From Arthrobacter sp. V1I7 (GTDB lineage Bacteria > Actinomycetota > Actinomycetes > Actinomycetales > Micrococcaceae), in the NCBI RefSeq assembly GCF_030817015.1, contig NZ_JAUSYS010000001.1, positions 2,356,001 through 2,420,000 on the forward strand: DNA of 64,000 nucleotides, written 5' to 3'. The notes beneath the pieces were generated by a model that worked only from the letters and a program-made list of their open reading frames with translations, had not been told where the DNA came from and did not search any database. Positions within the stretch are counted from its first letter, which is position 1. Each line of letters begins with the position of its first letter. This document shows positions 1-7,861 of the stretch, piece after piece. A program made the translations under genes and the position numbers.

Positions 1-144
1 GAGGACTCATCGAAAGATCCTGAGCTCTCTGCACGGCTGCTCCGCAAGATCGGCCAGGACATCGGCACAAGCCTGCTGTATGGAATTAGCTCAGCAGAAG
101 ATGGTCGCCGCCCCGGACCAGATGACGCTGCCGGCGAGCCTTGA
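1..144 (+). CDS. C-terminal end of an unidentified protein (partial)
   Basis: An open frame enters from the left edge and stops at a TGA at 142-144, giving 47 residues with a helical, charged stretch (ARLLRKIGQDIGTSLLYG) and an acidic, proline-containing tail. Codon choice fits a real gene, but no family is recognised and the start lies outside the window. It could also be a chance open frame. Confidence 0.35.
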   Translation, partial: EDSSKDPELSARLLRKIGQDIGTSLLYGISSAEDGRRPGPDDAAGEP

Positions 145-277
145 CAAGCGGATGCCTTCGCCCGGGTCCGGACACCGCGACGCCCGCCACCAAGGCAACT
201 AATCGGAGGGACCCGGCCTCCCGGAATGGCCCTCGCGCTACTATAATTTGGTTCACACGAGCGGGAGATGAGCGAAG

Positions 278-487
278 ATGCGCGGATTTGCCAGACGCCA
301 AACGGGAGGGCGCGGAGTAGGCCTATTCGCGGCCGTGTATCTGGCCATCGGCGTGGTGGTCGCCGCCACGCACGGCTACTTGGTGGCCTGGAACGTTCCC
401 GGCAACATTCTGGAAGGCCTGGCGGCGATTGTCCTGTGGCCGCTGGTGGCGCTCCTTGGAGTGGACCTGCACACCCTGATCGCCTAG
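278..487 (+). CDS. Small integral membrane protein, hypothetical
   Basis: A 69-residue protein with a short basic N-terminus (RGFARRQ) followed by two hydrophobic segments, about residues 15-30 and 44-62, so it is probably a two-helix membrane protein. The ATG follows a GAGATGAGCGAAG stretch that can serve as a weak ribosome binding site. Similar small membrane proteins of unknown role are common in Arthrobacter-type genomes. No function can be assigned. It stands alone, with the next gene (CsbD) about 170 bases downstream. Confidence 0.6.
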   Translation: MRGFARRQTGGRGVGLFAAVYLAIGVVVAATHGYLVAWNVPGNILEGLAAIVLWPLVALLGVDLHTLIA

Positions 488-655
488 ACCCCGCAGATCC
501 CCTTCGGCGGCGAGTCCCTCATCGGGACGATGCTTGTCCATCGCCACCAACCATTGACCGTTTCTGTCCCTACAATTTAGTTTCTGTCCCTACAATTTAA
601 TTGTCGGCCTCCATGGCATTCACGTCGCGGGGGCGGCCAAAGAAGGAGAACGACC

Positions 656-832
656 ATGGGCTTGGGTGACAAGATCCATAATGCCGCTGAGAAACTCCAC
701 GGCAAGGGCAAACAAGCTGCTGGCGAGGCCACCGGCAACGACCGGTTGAGGGCCGAGGGCAAAAGCCGGCAGGTCAAAGCCGACCTGAAGCAGGCTGGCG
801 AAAAAATCAGAGACGCTTTCAAGAAACACTGA
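656..832 (+). CDS. CsbD family stress-response protein
   Basis: A 58-residue, highly charged protein that starts MGLGDKIHNAAEKLHGKGKQ. It has the alternating Lys/Glu/Ala/Gly pattern of the CsbD family: helical, Gly-containing repeats such as KQAAGEATGN and KADLKQAGEKIRDAF. CsbD proteins are small, soluble, general-stress-induced proteins of unknown biochemical action. An AAGGAG motif ends about 6 bases before the ATG and supports this start. The gene is short and monocistronic, and is followed directly by a strong hairpin terminator at 847-882. Confidence 0.9.
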   Translation: MGLGDKIHNAAEKLHGKGKQAAGEATGNDRLRAEGKSRQVKADLKQAGEKIRDAFKKH

Positions 833-1149
833 TTCAAGCGCCAAAAGGCAGAGGCGTGATCCGTCCGGGCCGCGCCTCTGCCCTCCCTTGCCCTTCGCAC
901 CTGGCGTCCACGCCGGATCCCCCGCTTCAGGTAGCCGACGCTGGCATTTCCTCAGCGGACTCGGGCACAACCTCCCTGTGATCCGGGCTCAGGGTGCCGC
1001 GCTCATCGCCCGTCTCGGTTCGTAGCGGAGACCTCCAGGCCCGGGGGCGGGCAGCCGGACGGCGACAAACGCGCCACGCCAAACTCCGCACACGGGAGGA
1101 TAATTACACCGAGATCCAACGGTCCACGCGGACACAGAAGGGGGGTCCG
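833..1149. other. Intergenic region, 317 bases
   Basis: It holds the CsbD terminator hairpin at 847-882 and the leader of the next gene. Nothing else was recognised. Confidence 0.5.
847..882 (+). terminator. Hairpin terminator after the CsbD gene
   Basis: A perfect 10-bp stem, GGCAGAGGCG at 847-856 pairing with CGCCTCTGCC at 873-882, with a 16-base loop, begins 14 bases after the CsbD stop. No long T-run follows, only pyrimidines, so it may act as an imperfect intrinsic terminator. Confidence 0.55.
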
Positions 1150-1737
1150 ATGCTTACGCTGCCGCGCATCACGGTGGAGGTCCCCGTGATCGGCGTCGGA
1201 TCAGCCCCTTCGGACTACGATGAGCTGGGCACGCACGTCGATGCGTTGCGGCGACGCCAGGGCCTGCACCTGACCCTGCTGCACATCGGGGTCCTGGACG
1301 ACTTCTCCCAGGACGTCGCGGACTGGACCAACGGATTCACCAGCAGCGAGACAGCCACACGCACTGTGGTTGAGTGGTTGGAGGCCTTGCCGGTATTGGC
1401 AGCCTTCACGGGACGTGCCGACAAGCTGATTGTGCTGGGCGGTGGAAATGTGTGCGGACTCGAAGTGGACGTCCCCGAGCACGTGCATGATTTTCAGGTC
1501 CTGCTCGTGCGCGCGCTCCATGAACTGCTCGACGAGCTGCTCGTGGACAATGTTGATGACTTCATTCTCAGCTCACGTGCGTTGGGCTACAGGTATCCCC
1601 GTTGGACACCCCACGTTGCTGTCGGCCGCCCCAAGACCAGGGCCCGGGAGCCCCTGAGGATCGAATCCTTGGCCATCGACTTCGGAAGCTCACGCATCCG
1701 GAACCACCGCTTCCTTCCGGCCGCCGGCATCGGCTGA
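1150..1737 (+). CDS. 2H phosphoesterase-like (2'-5' RNA ligase superfamily) protein
   Basis: A 195-residue protein from the ATG at 1150, which follows an AAGGGGGG ribosome binding site. The frame stays open further upstream but without a good site. A first His motif (LHLTLLHIG, His about residue 40) and a second (TPHVAVGRP, about residue 160) have the spacing of the 2H phosphoesterase fold, which handles 2'-5' phosphodiester or cyclic-phosphate substrates. The second motif has Ala in place of the usual Thr/Ser (HVAV), so activity is uncertain. It converges with the reductase gene at 1747. Confidence 0.5.
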   Translation: MLTLPRITVEVPVIGVGSAPSDYDELGTHVDALRRRQGLHLTLLHIGVLDDFSQDVADWTNGFTSSETATRTVVEWLEALPVLAAFTGRADKLIVLGGGNVCGLEVDVPEHVHDFQVLLVRALHELLDELLVDNVDDFILSSRALGYRYPRWTPHVAVGRPKTRAREPLRIESLAIDFGSSRIRNHRFLPAAGIG

Positions 1738-1746
1738 CCGCGGCGA

Positions 1747-2349
1747 TCAGGTGTCGGCCAAGCCACTCGGGGATCCGCTGCGGCCGAGCAAGTATTCGAG
1801 TTCGACCAGCCCGGCATCGTACGTCTTCGCACTCAGCAGACGCAGCAGGGCGGGATCCTGACCGCGGGGAAAGACGCCCCGCCCCGCGCCAATCGCGACG
1901 GGCAGAACGACGAGCCGCACGGCGTCAACCTCGCCGGCCCGGAAGAACGCCTCGCTCAGGGAGAGACTGCCCCAGAGCACGATCGTGCCGGCGGTCTCGC
2001 GCTTGATGCGGCGGATCGCTTCGACCGCGTCGCCGGATTCGATAGTCGCCGCCGGCATGCTCCCCCACGGTGCGCTTTCGAGCTGCCTGGAGAACACGTA
2101 GCGGCGGAGTCCGTTCAGGGCCGGCGCAATGATCTCACCATCGGATGCCGGGGTCGGCCAGAACCCGGCGAACATCCGATAGGTCGATGCTCCCAGCACC
2201 ATGGCGTCGACGGTGTCGAGCCACTCCAGCTGGCTTCGGTCAAGTTCTTCGGTCCCCCCTTCGAGCATTTCGTATGCCGTGAATTCGTTATCCTCATTGG
2301 CGGCGAACCCGTCGGCGGTTACGAATTCCTGGACAACCAGTTGCCCCAT
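1747..2349 (-). CDS. Dihydrofolate reductase / RibD C-terminal family protein
   Basis: A 200-residue protein beginning MGQLVVQEFVTADGFAANED, the typical start of stand-alone RibD-C/DHFR-like proteins of actinobacteria. It has VLGASTYRMF near residue 50, a GTIVLWGSLSLSEAFF NADPH-site region near residue 140, and VRLVVLPVAIGAGRGVF near residue 160. The family is assumed to be NADPH-dependent, but substrates are unknown for most members. Full length for the family. Two truncated relatives (17194-17550, 30636-30821) and one intact relative (23362-23940) occur in the same window. Confidence 0.85.
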   Translation of the reverse strand: MGQLVVQEFVTADGFAANEDNEFTAYEMLEGGTEELDRSQLEWLDTVDAMVLGASTYRMFAGFWPTPASDGEIIAPALNGLRRYVFSRQLESAPWGSMPAATIESGDAVEAIRRIKRETAGTIVLWGSLSLSEAFFRAGEVDAVRLVVLPVAIGAGRGVFPRGQDPALLRLLSAKTYDAGLVELEYLLGRSGSPSGLADT

Positions 2350-2524
2350 GATCGGCTCCTCGCATCCGTTGTTCGACGGACTTTACGCCGCGCAGGGCTG
2401 GCCTTCAAGCCCGCGATGTGATCGATTCTTAGGCCCGATTTTAGGCCAATTGAACGAGCAATCCTGGACAACTCTTGGATTTGGCCGGGATCATTTCGTT
2501 CCCTCGGATTCTTAGGGTTGGACC

Positions 2525-2974
2525 ATGAAAACAAATACAGTCCTCATCCTCACGGCAGCCAGCATTCTCCTCGCCGGTTCGACGGCCCTCGCGGTGAATT
2601 CCCAGACGGTGAACAGCCCACCCGCAGGGGGCTTCGTCCCCGCGGACACCGTCTTTCTGCCTCAAAGTTCGACGACCGCCGGGACGGCCTCCCCTGTCTC
2701 AACGCCCAGCCCAACATCCACCCCCGGCCGCTCCGCGACCGAAGACGCGAGCCCCGGCTCCTCCCCAAAGTCCATCGCCCCGGTCCCAGCCGGCCCTTCC
2801 CTCGCCGACGACGGAACCGCGGCACTTCTCCCCGCCCCGGCACCGGGACCGTCCCGTTCGATCGCGCCAAATGACGATCACGGCGGGCACGGGGAACTGG
2901 AGCCGGGCGACGATCACGGCGGCCACGGCGAACTGGAGCCGGGCGACGACAAACGCTCCGGAAGCGACGACTAG
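2525..2974 (+). CDS. Secreted Pro/Ser/Thr-rich protein with acidic tandem repeat
   Basis: A 149-residue protein with a signal peptide (MKTNTVLILTAASILLAGST, cleavage probably after LAVA-like residues near 24). A low-complexity Ser/Thr/Pro/Ala linker follows (about 50-115), then two copies of a 12-residue acidic, His-containing unit DDHGGHGELEPG and a short charged tail. The His/Asp-rich tail could bind metal, but this is inference. The gene is alone and followed by a strong hairpin at 3041-3072. It resembles no named family that I recognise. Confidence 0.7.
   Translation: MKTNTVLILTAASILLAGSTALAVNSQTVNSPPAGGFVPADTVFLPQSSTTAGTASPVSTPSPTSTPGRSATEDASPGSSPKSIAPVPAGPSLADDGTAALLPAPAPGPSRSIAPNDDHGGHGELEPGDDHGGHGELEPGDDKRSGSDD
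2873..2944 (+). repeat. Two tandem 36-bp repeats inside the secreted protein gene
   Basis: Copies at 2873-2908 and 2909-2944 differ at two positions and encode two identical DDHGGHGELEPG units. The in-frame length (36 bp) preserves the reading frame. Confidence 0.9.
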
Positions 2975-3379
2975 GGGGCTGCTTCGCTTCGATGTGCGTT
3001 GGCGGGCCGATGAGCAGGTTCCCCCGGAACGGGTAGGCAAAGCGGCAGGAGAACGCTGGTCCTCCTGCCGCTCCTGTAGTTCCCTGGCCGTGCCGCCTGC
3101 TCGCCCCGTCACTCACTGAATACTTTCGGCGACAACGACGGCGAAGTTGCCCCGCCGTACCGGCGGTAGCGACGTCCACGCAGGGAGAAAGCTGCCGGGC
3201 GTGACGGCTAAGGGGAAGATATTCAGCCTGCAAAGTCACGCCGAGAGGTCTATCCTTAGCCGTAACCACCGATTGCGCCGGTTGGTTATGCGCCCGTCTA
3301 TCGCGGGAGGATGCCGGGGATCTAAGGCTCATCATGGGTGGTACACGCATCCGATCGCTGTCTTCCGGAGGAGACCCTG
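2975..3379. other. Intergenic region, 405 bases
   Basis: Apart from the hairpin at 3041-3072 and the leader and ribosome binding site of the next gene, no coding or structured element was recognised. Confidence 0.5.
3041..3072 (+). terminator. Hairpin terminator after the secreted repeat protein
   Basis: A perfect 11-bp stem, AGCGGCAGGAG at 3041-3051 with CTCCTGCCGCT at 3062-3072, and a 10-base loop. It lies 67 bases after the stop codon at 2974 and is followed by CCTGTAGTT. Probably an intrinsic terminator, although the T-tract is poor. Confidence 0.55.
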
Positions 3380-3664
3380 ATGCAGGGCAACCACACAAAC
3401 ACTTGTTTAGGCCGTTCTGCAGTAGCCTCGGCGCGGGCCATGAACACTGACCCGCTCTGGGCGGTCGAGGAAGCCGCCGCCATGAACATGTCCGCAGGCA
3501 TCGAAAAACACGAGCCTTCCGCGCCCGAGTGGCAGGCTCACGTGGCCGGTGCCGTCACGCACGGCACGTCCATCAAAGGTGTGGCCAGCCCGGCACACAC
3601 GACCTCGCTGGAAATCCTCGATGCAGCGGACACCCTCACCTGCCCCGGCCGTATGCCGGGGTGA
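3380..3664 (+). CDS. Hypothetical protein upstream of the DUF4193 gene
   Basis: A 94-residue open frame starting MQGNHTNTCLGRSAVASARA, with GGAGGAG six bases before the ATG, a convincing ribosome binding site. The protein is soluble, with no domain, signal or membrane segment recognised. Its stop is 21 bases before the DUF4193 start, so the two are probably cotranscribed. The frame stays open upstream to 3338, but the ribosome binding site favours the inner start. Confidence 0.5.
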   Translation: MQGNHTNTCLGRSAVASARAMNTDPLWAVEEAAAMNMSAGIEKHEPSAPEWQAHVAGAVTHGTSIKGVASPAHTTSLEILDAADTLTCPGRMPG

Positions 3665-3685
3665 GCCCAGAAGGGGACCCTCAAA

Positions 3686-3988
3686 ATGGCCACCGACTAC
3701 GACGAAGTGCGATCCGATGTTGCTGAATCGCGCCAAGATTCACTCCGCGCACTCCAGTCCGCAAACGCCCCGGATGCGGGCAGCGTTGTCCGCGAACTGG
3801 ACGAGGCCGACACAACGGACGGGGTGGAACTGCCTGGCGCCGACCTGTCCGCTGAGGAATTGACAATCGAGATCGTCCCGCAAAGGGAAGACGAGTTCAC
3901 CTGTTTTTCCTGTTTCCTCGTCCGGCACAGGTCGCAGATCGCACGCGAGGAAGACGGCCACGCCTACTGCCGGGACTGTGAGGGTTGA
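3686..3988 (+). CDS. DUF4193 family zinc-ribbon-like protein
   Basis: A 100-residue protein starting MATDYDEVRSDVAESRQDSL, with an acidic middle and a C-terminal motif CFSCFLVRHRSQIARE followed by CRDC. This is the conserved DUF4193 signature of actinobacteria. The two CxxC pairs (about residues 71-74 and 95-98) should bind zinc. Members are small, abundant and of unknown role. Full length for the family. Confidence 0.92.
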   Translation: MATDYDEVRSDVAESRQDSLRALQSANAPDAGSVVRELDEADTTDGVELPGADLSAEELTIEIVPQREDEFTCFSCFLVRHRSQIAREEDGHAYCRDCEG

Positions 3989-4314
3989 CCTAACATCCCA
4001 TGTCGAGCGGTCCGGAGCTCAAAACTTAGCCGGGCTATCGAGGTCGCCGCGAGCATCGCCGTCGCAATCGCCAAGGCGGACGCCATGCCCGCCCGCAGCG
4101 CCAACGCGGCAGTGGCGCGGGATATGGGCGCCGCACGTTCCGTGGTGATTTTCCACCGCCGGCCGGGACCATCTGAGCGCGATGCAAAGCTCGATCGTCG
4201 TTCCCCTCCTCAAGACCTGACTCGAAAGGGCGCGGAGATAGCCGCGGACTCTCCGGTCACTTCCGCCCGATAGTCCGGCTCCTCTGGATACGCTGAGGAG
4301 ATGATGGAGGGGAA
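3989..4314. other. Intergenic region, 326 bases, possible gene remnant
   Basis: One frame reads through about 4024-4273 on the plus strand (EVAASIAVAIAKADAMPARS and onward to IAADSPVTSAR) without a recognisable start or family. It may be a decayed gene end. The last 50 bases are the NUDIX gene leader with a GGAGGGG ribosome binding site. Confidence 0.4.
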
Positions 4315-4791
4315 ATGACGGTTCGGAGCGCAGGTTTGCTGCTGTACCGGCGGAGTGCCACCTCGGGGTTGGAAGTCTGGATCGCGCATATGGGCGGGCC
4401 CTTCTGGGCCCACAAGGATGCCCAGGCCTGGTCCATTCCCAAGGGCGAATACCTTCAGGACGAGGACCCGCTGATGGCAGCGCTACGCGAGTTTGCCGAG
4501 GAGATAGGCACACCGGCCCCTGTTGCCGACTACCTCCAGCTGGGCGCTTTCCGGCAACCGTCGGGAAAGGTCATCACGGTGTTCACCGCCGAGTCGGACT
4601 TTGCACCGGAACGGATCGTGAGCAACACCTTCGCACTGGAATGGCCAAAGGGATCCGGCACCATCACCAGCTTCCCCGAAATCGACGACGCCGAATGGAC
4701 GAGGGAGCCCGTAGCCCGCACCAAGCTGGTCAGGGGTCAGCTTCCGGTCCTTGACGCGCTCATCCGGCACCTCCGTGACGACGGTCCGTAA
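4315..4791 (+). CDS. NUDIX hydrolase
   Basis: A 158-residue protein. It carries a complete NUDIX box from about residue 43: G, five residues, E, seven residues, then REFAEEIG (GEYLQDEDPLMAALREFAEE). This is the metal-binding catalytic helix that hydrolyses nucleoside diphosphates linked to a moiety X. The N-terminus (RSAGLLLYRR) and the AWSIPKGEY segment are typical of a NUDIX clade of unknown substrate. GGAGGGG lies just before the ATG. No partner gene suggests the substrate. Confidence 0.93.
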   Translation: MTVRSAGLLLYRRSATSGLEVWIAHMGGPFWAHKDAQAWSIPKGEYLQDEDPLMAALREFAEEIGTPAPVADYLQLGAFRQPSGKVITVFTAESDFAPERIVSNTFALEWPKGSGTITSFPEIDDAEWTREPVARTKLVRGQLPVLDALIRHLRDDGP

Positions 4792-4867
4792 TTGCCATTG
4801 CTGGCCCGGCAGGACACTGCCATTCTTGGGGAATCGGGACTACCCGCAGCGAATGAAAGGAAGGCCG

Positions 4868-5224
4868 ATGCCGCTCTATCTTTCGAAGTTCAGCTACACT
4901 CCTGAGACCTGGGCCCGGTTGATCAGCAACCCGGAGGACCGCGGGAAGGCAGCCCAGGCATACATCGAATCGGTCGGAGGAAAACTCCATGGCTTCTGGT
5001 ACGCATTCGGAACCCACGACGGCTACAACCTGTGGGAGGCTCCCAACAACGTGTCCATGGCCGCAGTTGCGCTGGCAATCAGCGGAGGCGGTGCGCTGAG
5101 CTCGTTGGAAACGACGGTGCTGTTGACCGTCGATGAAACGCTCGATGCCCTGCGGATGGCCGCGGAGGTCAAGTACCGGGCTCCCGGCACCCATTCGGGT
5201 ACGCCCGTTTCCTCGGAGCCATAG
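4868..5224 (+). CDS. GYD domain-containing protein
   Basis: A 118-residue protein from the ATG at 4868, preceded by a GAAAGGAAGG ribosome binding site. It has the GYD-domain pattern: MPLYLSKFSYTPETWARLI at the start, FGTHDGYNLWEAPNN near residue 60 and a C-terminal ALRMAAEVKYRAPGT segment. GYD proteins are small, ferredoxin-like-fold proteins of unknown function. The longer upstream frame lacks a ribosome binding site. It lies 76 bases after the NUDIX gene. Confidence 0.85.
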   Translation: MPLYLSKFSYTPETWARLISNPEDRGKAAQAYIESVGGKLHGFWYAFGTHDGYNLWEAPNNVSMAAVALAISGGGALSSLETTVLLTVDETLDALRMAAEVKYRAPGTHSGTPVSSEP

Positions 5225-5400
5225 CTCCCGGAACCTGACGGGGGCATTGCGGATCGGGGATGGAGAGTCCCGCCCGGTCCGGCAACTCAGCGCCGCAGAC
5301 CCGGTCACCGGGGAACAGCTACCCGAGCAAAACGTCCGCTATCAGATGGTCACTTTCCTGGTCGCCGGACAGGAGGGCAGTCGAGGGCCAGGGGTCAGGA

Positions 5401-7782
5401 TCACGTCCGTCGCAGGACGACGAGGCCGTTGGCGGGCAACCGCACGTCAATGCGCCCGTCCTGACTCGGCAGCATGGCACTGTAGTTGCCCAGATCCGTT
5501 CCGCCGTAGAACCTGGAATCGCTATTGAAGATCTCCTGCCACCCTCCCGGCGCCAGCCGGTCCGCCGTCGTTCGTACCGTGTACCCCGCCGCAAACGGAT
5601 GGTTGTTAAGGGACGCGATGACGAGCTCACGGGTGGTGCCGTCGGAACGGACGAAGGCGATGACCCTGGCGTCGTTCGAGGCGTGGATGATGTCGATGGT
5701 GCGCGAACGGAGGGCCCGGCTGCCCCGGCGGAGCCGGATCAGGTCCTGGTAGTAGCGGAACAGGTTGGCCCCGAGGCCGGAACGTTCGCCCAGGATGTCT
5801 TCCCGTCCGCCTGGGATGTCGTCGTACTTGCAGGGCTTCCGAGCGCCGATCTCCTCACCCATGAAGAACATCGGTGTCCCGGCCGAGAGAATGCTGATCC
5901 CGGCGACGACGCGCGTCCTCGCCTCGGCGGTGTCCCGCGTGGGCCCATACAGGACGGCGTCGTTGACGGCTGCGCGGATGGTGCGCATGGTGCCCTTGGA
6001 GTTTCCGGCCTCATCGTGGGACTCGTGATAGACGACGTGCGCCTCTCCGGTCCTGGCGAATGACCCGCAGAACTGGGTCAAGGGCACCGGGTCGTCGGTC
6101 CCGAATCCGGCACGGTGAAGTATCTTCGCCTTGTCCTCGTGGTTGGCGGCGTCGCCGATGAGATCGTGGTACAGATCAGACAACCAGGTCGCATTGAAGC
6201 CCATCCCGCCGCTATCCGTGGGCTCGGTGATTTTGTCCCACCCCGAGTGATCTTCAGCAATGCGCAGAGCCGAGGGACGGATAAGGTTCAGCGTGCGGCT
6301 CCACTCCCGCAACAGTTTGTGCCCGAAAAGCTGCGCAGCGACCACTTCCGATCCATCGATCTCCTGCCAGTGGTCGCGGTGAATGGCCTCAGTGAGATCC
6401 ACGCGGAAGCCATCGACGTGGAACTCCGCTGCGAACTCGGCCGCGCTGCTGGTGAAGAGCTGGCGTACGTTCTCTTCCCACAGGCGCGGGGTGCGTCCCG
6501 ATGATCCGTTCTGGAGATACCCGTTGTCCGGATTCCCGTAGTCGGCGGACCGGCCCTCATACCAGTAGTAGATGTTCTGCTCGGGCTGGTCGGAGTCGTA
6601 TTGCCACTCGGCGCGATCGGCGGTGTTGTCGAAGTGGTTGTACACCACGTCCTGGATGACGGCGATCCCGTTGCGGTGGCACTCCCGCACGAAGTGCTTG
6701 AACTTGTCCCGGCCGCCGGCGCTGGACTCTATGACGAAGTGATGGGTGTCCCCGTAGCCCCAGCTGAAGGTCCCACCGGTCTCGGACACCGGCATGAGCT
6801 CCACCGCATTGACCCCAAGGGACACTAAATGAGGGATGAAGTCCATGGCATCACTGAGCCTTCCGGCGTCCATCCGACCAAACCCCAGCGATCCGATGTG
6901 GAGCTCGTAGATCACCAGTTCCGTCAGCCGGGTCGGCACCGGCGCGGCAGGGGTGAATTCGGTGAGCCAGAACTCCTCGTCGGTGATCAGCTTCGGCGGG
7001 TCGGTGGTCGGCTCGAACTCTTCCCGCACCACGTCCTGGTCGATGACGACGCTGCAGCTCACGCCCCCGTCCAGGGTGCCCGGATCCCCGTCCCAGGGCT
7101 GGTGGTTCGGGTTCTCCGGATTGATAGCGCCGCGTCCGATCTGCCACCGGGAGTGGATGTCCGTGCGCATCCGGACGATTCCCTGAGCGGTTCGAATGCG
7201 ATACATGTAGGGCACGCCCACGTAGGACGAGAAGTCCGCCTGAGGAACACTCGCCCAGATGCCACCGCCGACCCCGTGGAGCTGGATCAGCGGCCGGTTC
7301 GGGTCGATGCCGCGTCCGTCGTCGTAGATATAGCCGTTGTCCTTCTTTCCGAAGACGACGTCCACAGCCTGGGCGTTCGGTGCCCACGCTGCGAACCGAA
7401 GGTGCTCTTTGCCGTACTGGTACAACTTCTGGGCACCGTAAAGCCGACTGACGGTCAGGCAGTACCGTGCCGTGTCGTGCCCTCCAGCCGACGGCAGGAC
7501 GAAAATGCGCTGCGTCCTGACGGCATGCGGATTCGGGTCCTCGGTGGCGATCGCCCACCGGTTCGCGCCGGAAGGACCGTCGAGGCGGACACCCCAGTGA
7601 ACCTCCTGCCCCGCCATCCCGTCGTCGAAAACCACGGTCACCTCAAAGGCCGGACAGCCGTCCTCGCCGAGAATCTCCTGCATGGGTATGTCGGACCAGC
7701 CGTTCCACGTGCCTGCCAGCCGGGCATTGCGGAAGAGGCTCCCCTTGAGGCCGCTGAGATACTGGAATCGGACCGTAATCAT
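5401..7782 (-). CDS. GH13 alpha-amylase family protein, branching-enzyme-like
   Basis: A 793-residue protein. Two N-terminal beta-sandwich (carbohydrate-binding/E-set) segments occupy about 1-100 and 110-250. A GH13 barrel starts near 288 (VIYELHIGSLG), with region I DVVYNHF at 378-384, the nucleophile in FHVDGFRVD (Asp462), the acid/base in LRIAEDHSGWD (Glu510) and the SHD of region IV near 588-590. WGYGDTHHF and SHDEAGN resemble glucan branching enzymes and maltooligosyltrehalose trehalohydrolases. It probably acts on alpha-1,4-glucans in the cytoplasm, as no signal peptide is seen. It is longer than a typical GlgB at its N-terminus. Confidence 0.88.
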   Translation of the reverse strand: MITVRFQYLSGLKGSLFRNARLAGTWNGWSDIPMQEILGEDGCPAFEVTVVFDDGMAGQEVHWGVRLDGPSGANRWAIATEDPNPHAVRTQRIFVLPSAGGHDTARYCLTVSRLYGAQKLYQYGKEHLRFAAWAPNAQAVDVVFGKKDNGYIYDDGRGIDPNRPLIQLHGVGGGIWASVPQADFSSYVGVPYMYRIRTAQGIVRMRTDIHSRWQIGRGAINPENPNHQPWDGDPGTLDGGVSCSVVIDQDVVREEFEPTTDPPKLITDEEFWLTEFTPAAPVPTRLTELVIYELHIGSLGFGRMDAGRLSDAMDFIPHLVSLGVNAVELMPVSETGGTFSWGYGDTHHFVIESSAGGRDKFKHFVRECHRNGIAVIQDVVYNHFDNTADRAEWQYDSDQPEQNIYYWYEGRSADYGNPDNGYLQNGSSGRTPRLWEENVRQLFTSSAAEFAAEFHVDGFRVDLTEAIHRDHWQEIDGSEVVAAQLFGHKLLREWSRTLNLIRPSALRIAEDHSGWDKITEPTDSGGMGFNATWLSDLYHDLIGDAANHEDKAKILHRAGFGTDDPVPLTQFCGSFARTGEAHVVYHESHDEAGNSKGTMRTIRAAVNDAVLYGPTRDTAEARTRVVAGISILSAGTPMFFMGEEIGARKPCKYDDIPGGREDILGERSGLGANLFRYYQDLIRLRRGSRALRSRTIDIIHASNDARVIAFVRSDGTTRELVIASLNNHPFAAGYTVRTTADRLAPGGWQEIFNSDSRFYGGTDLGNYSAMLPSQDGRIDVRLPANGLVVLRRT

Positions 7783-7861
7783 GGGCTCCCCCGATCAATA
7801 TGCCGAAAGACACCGAGCAAGGACCACCACGCGAGGACCACCTCGTTGTCCAGGCAGGGGC

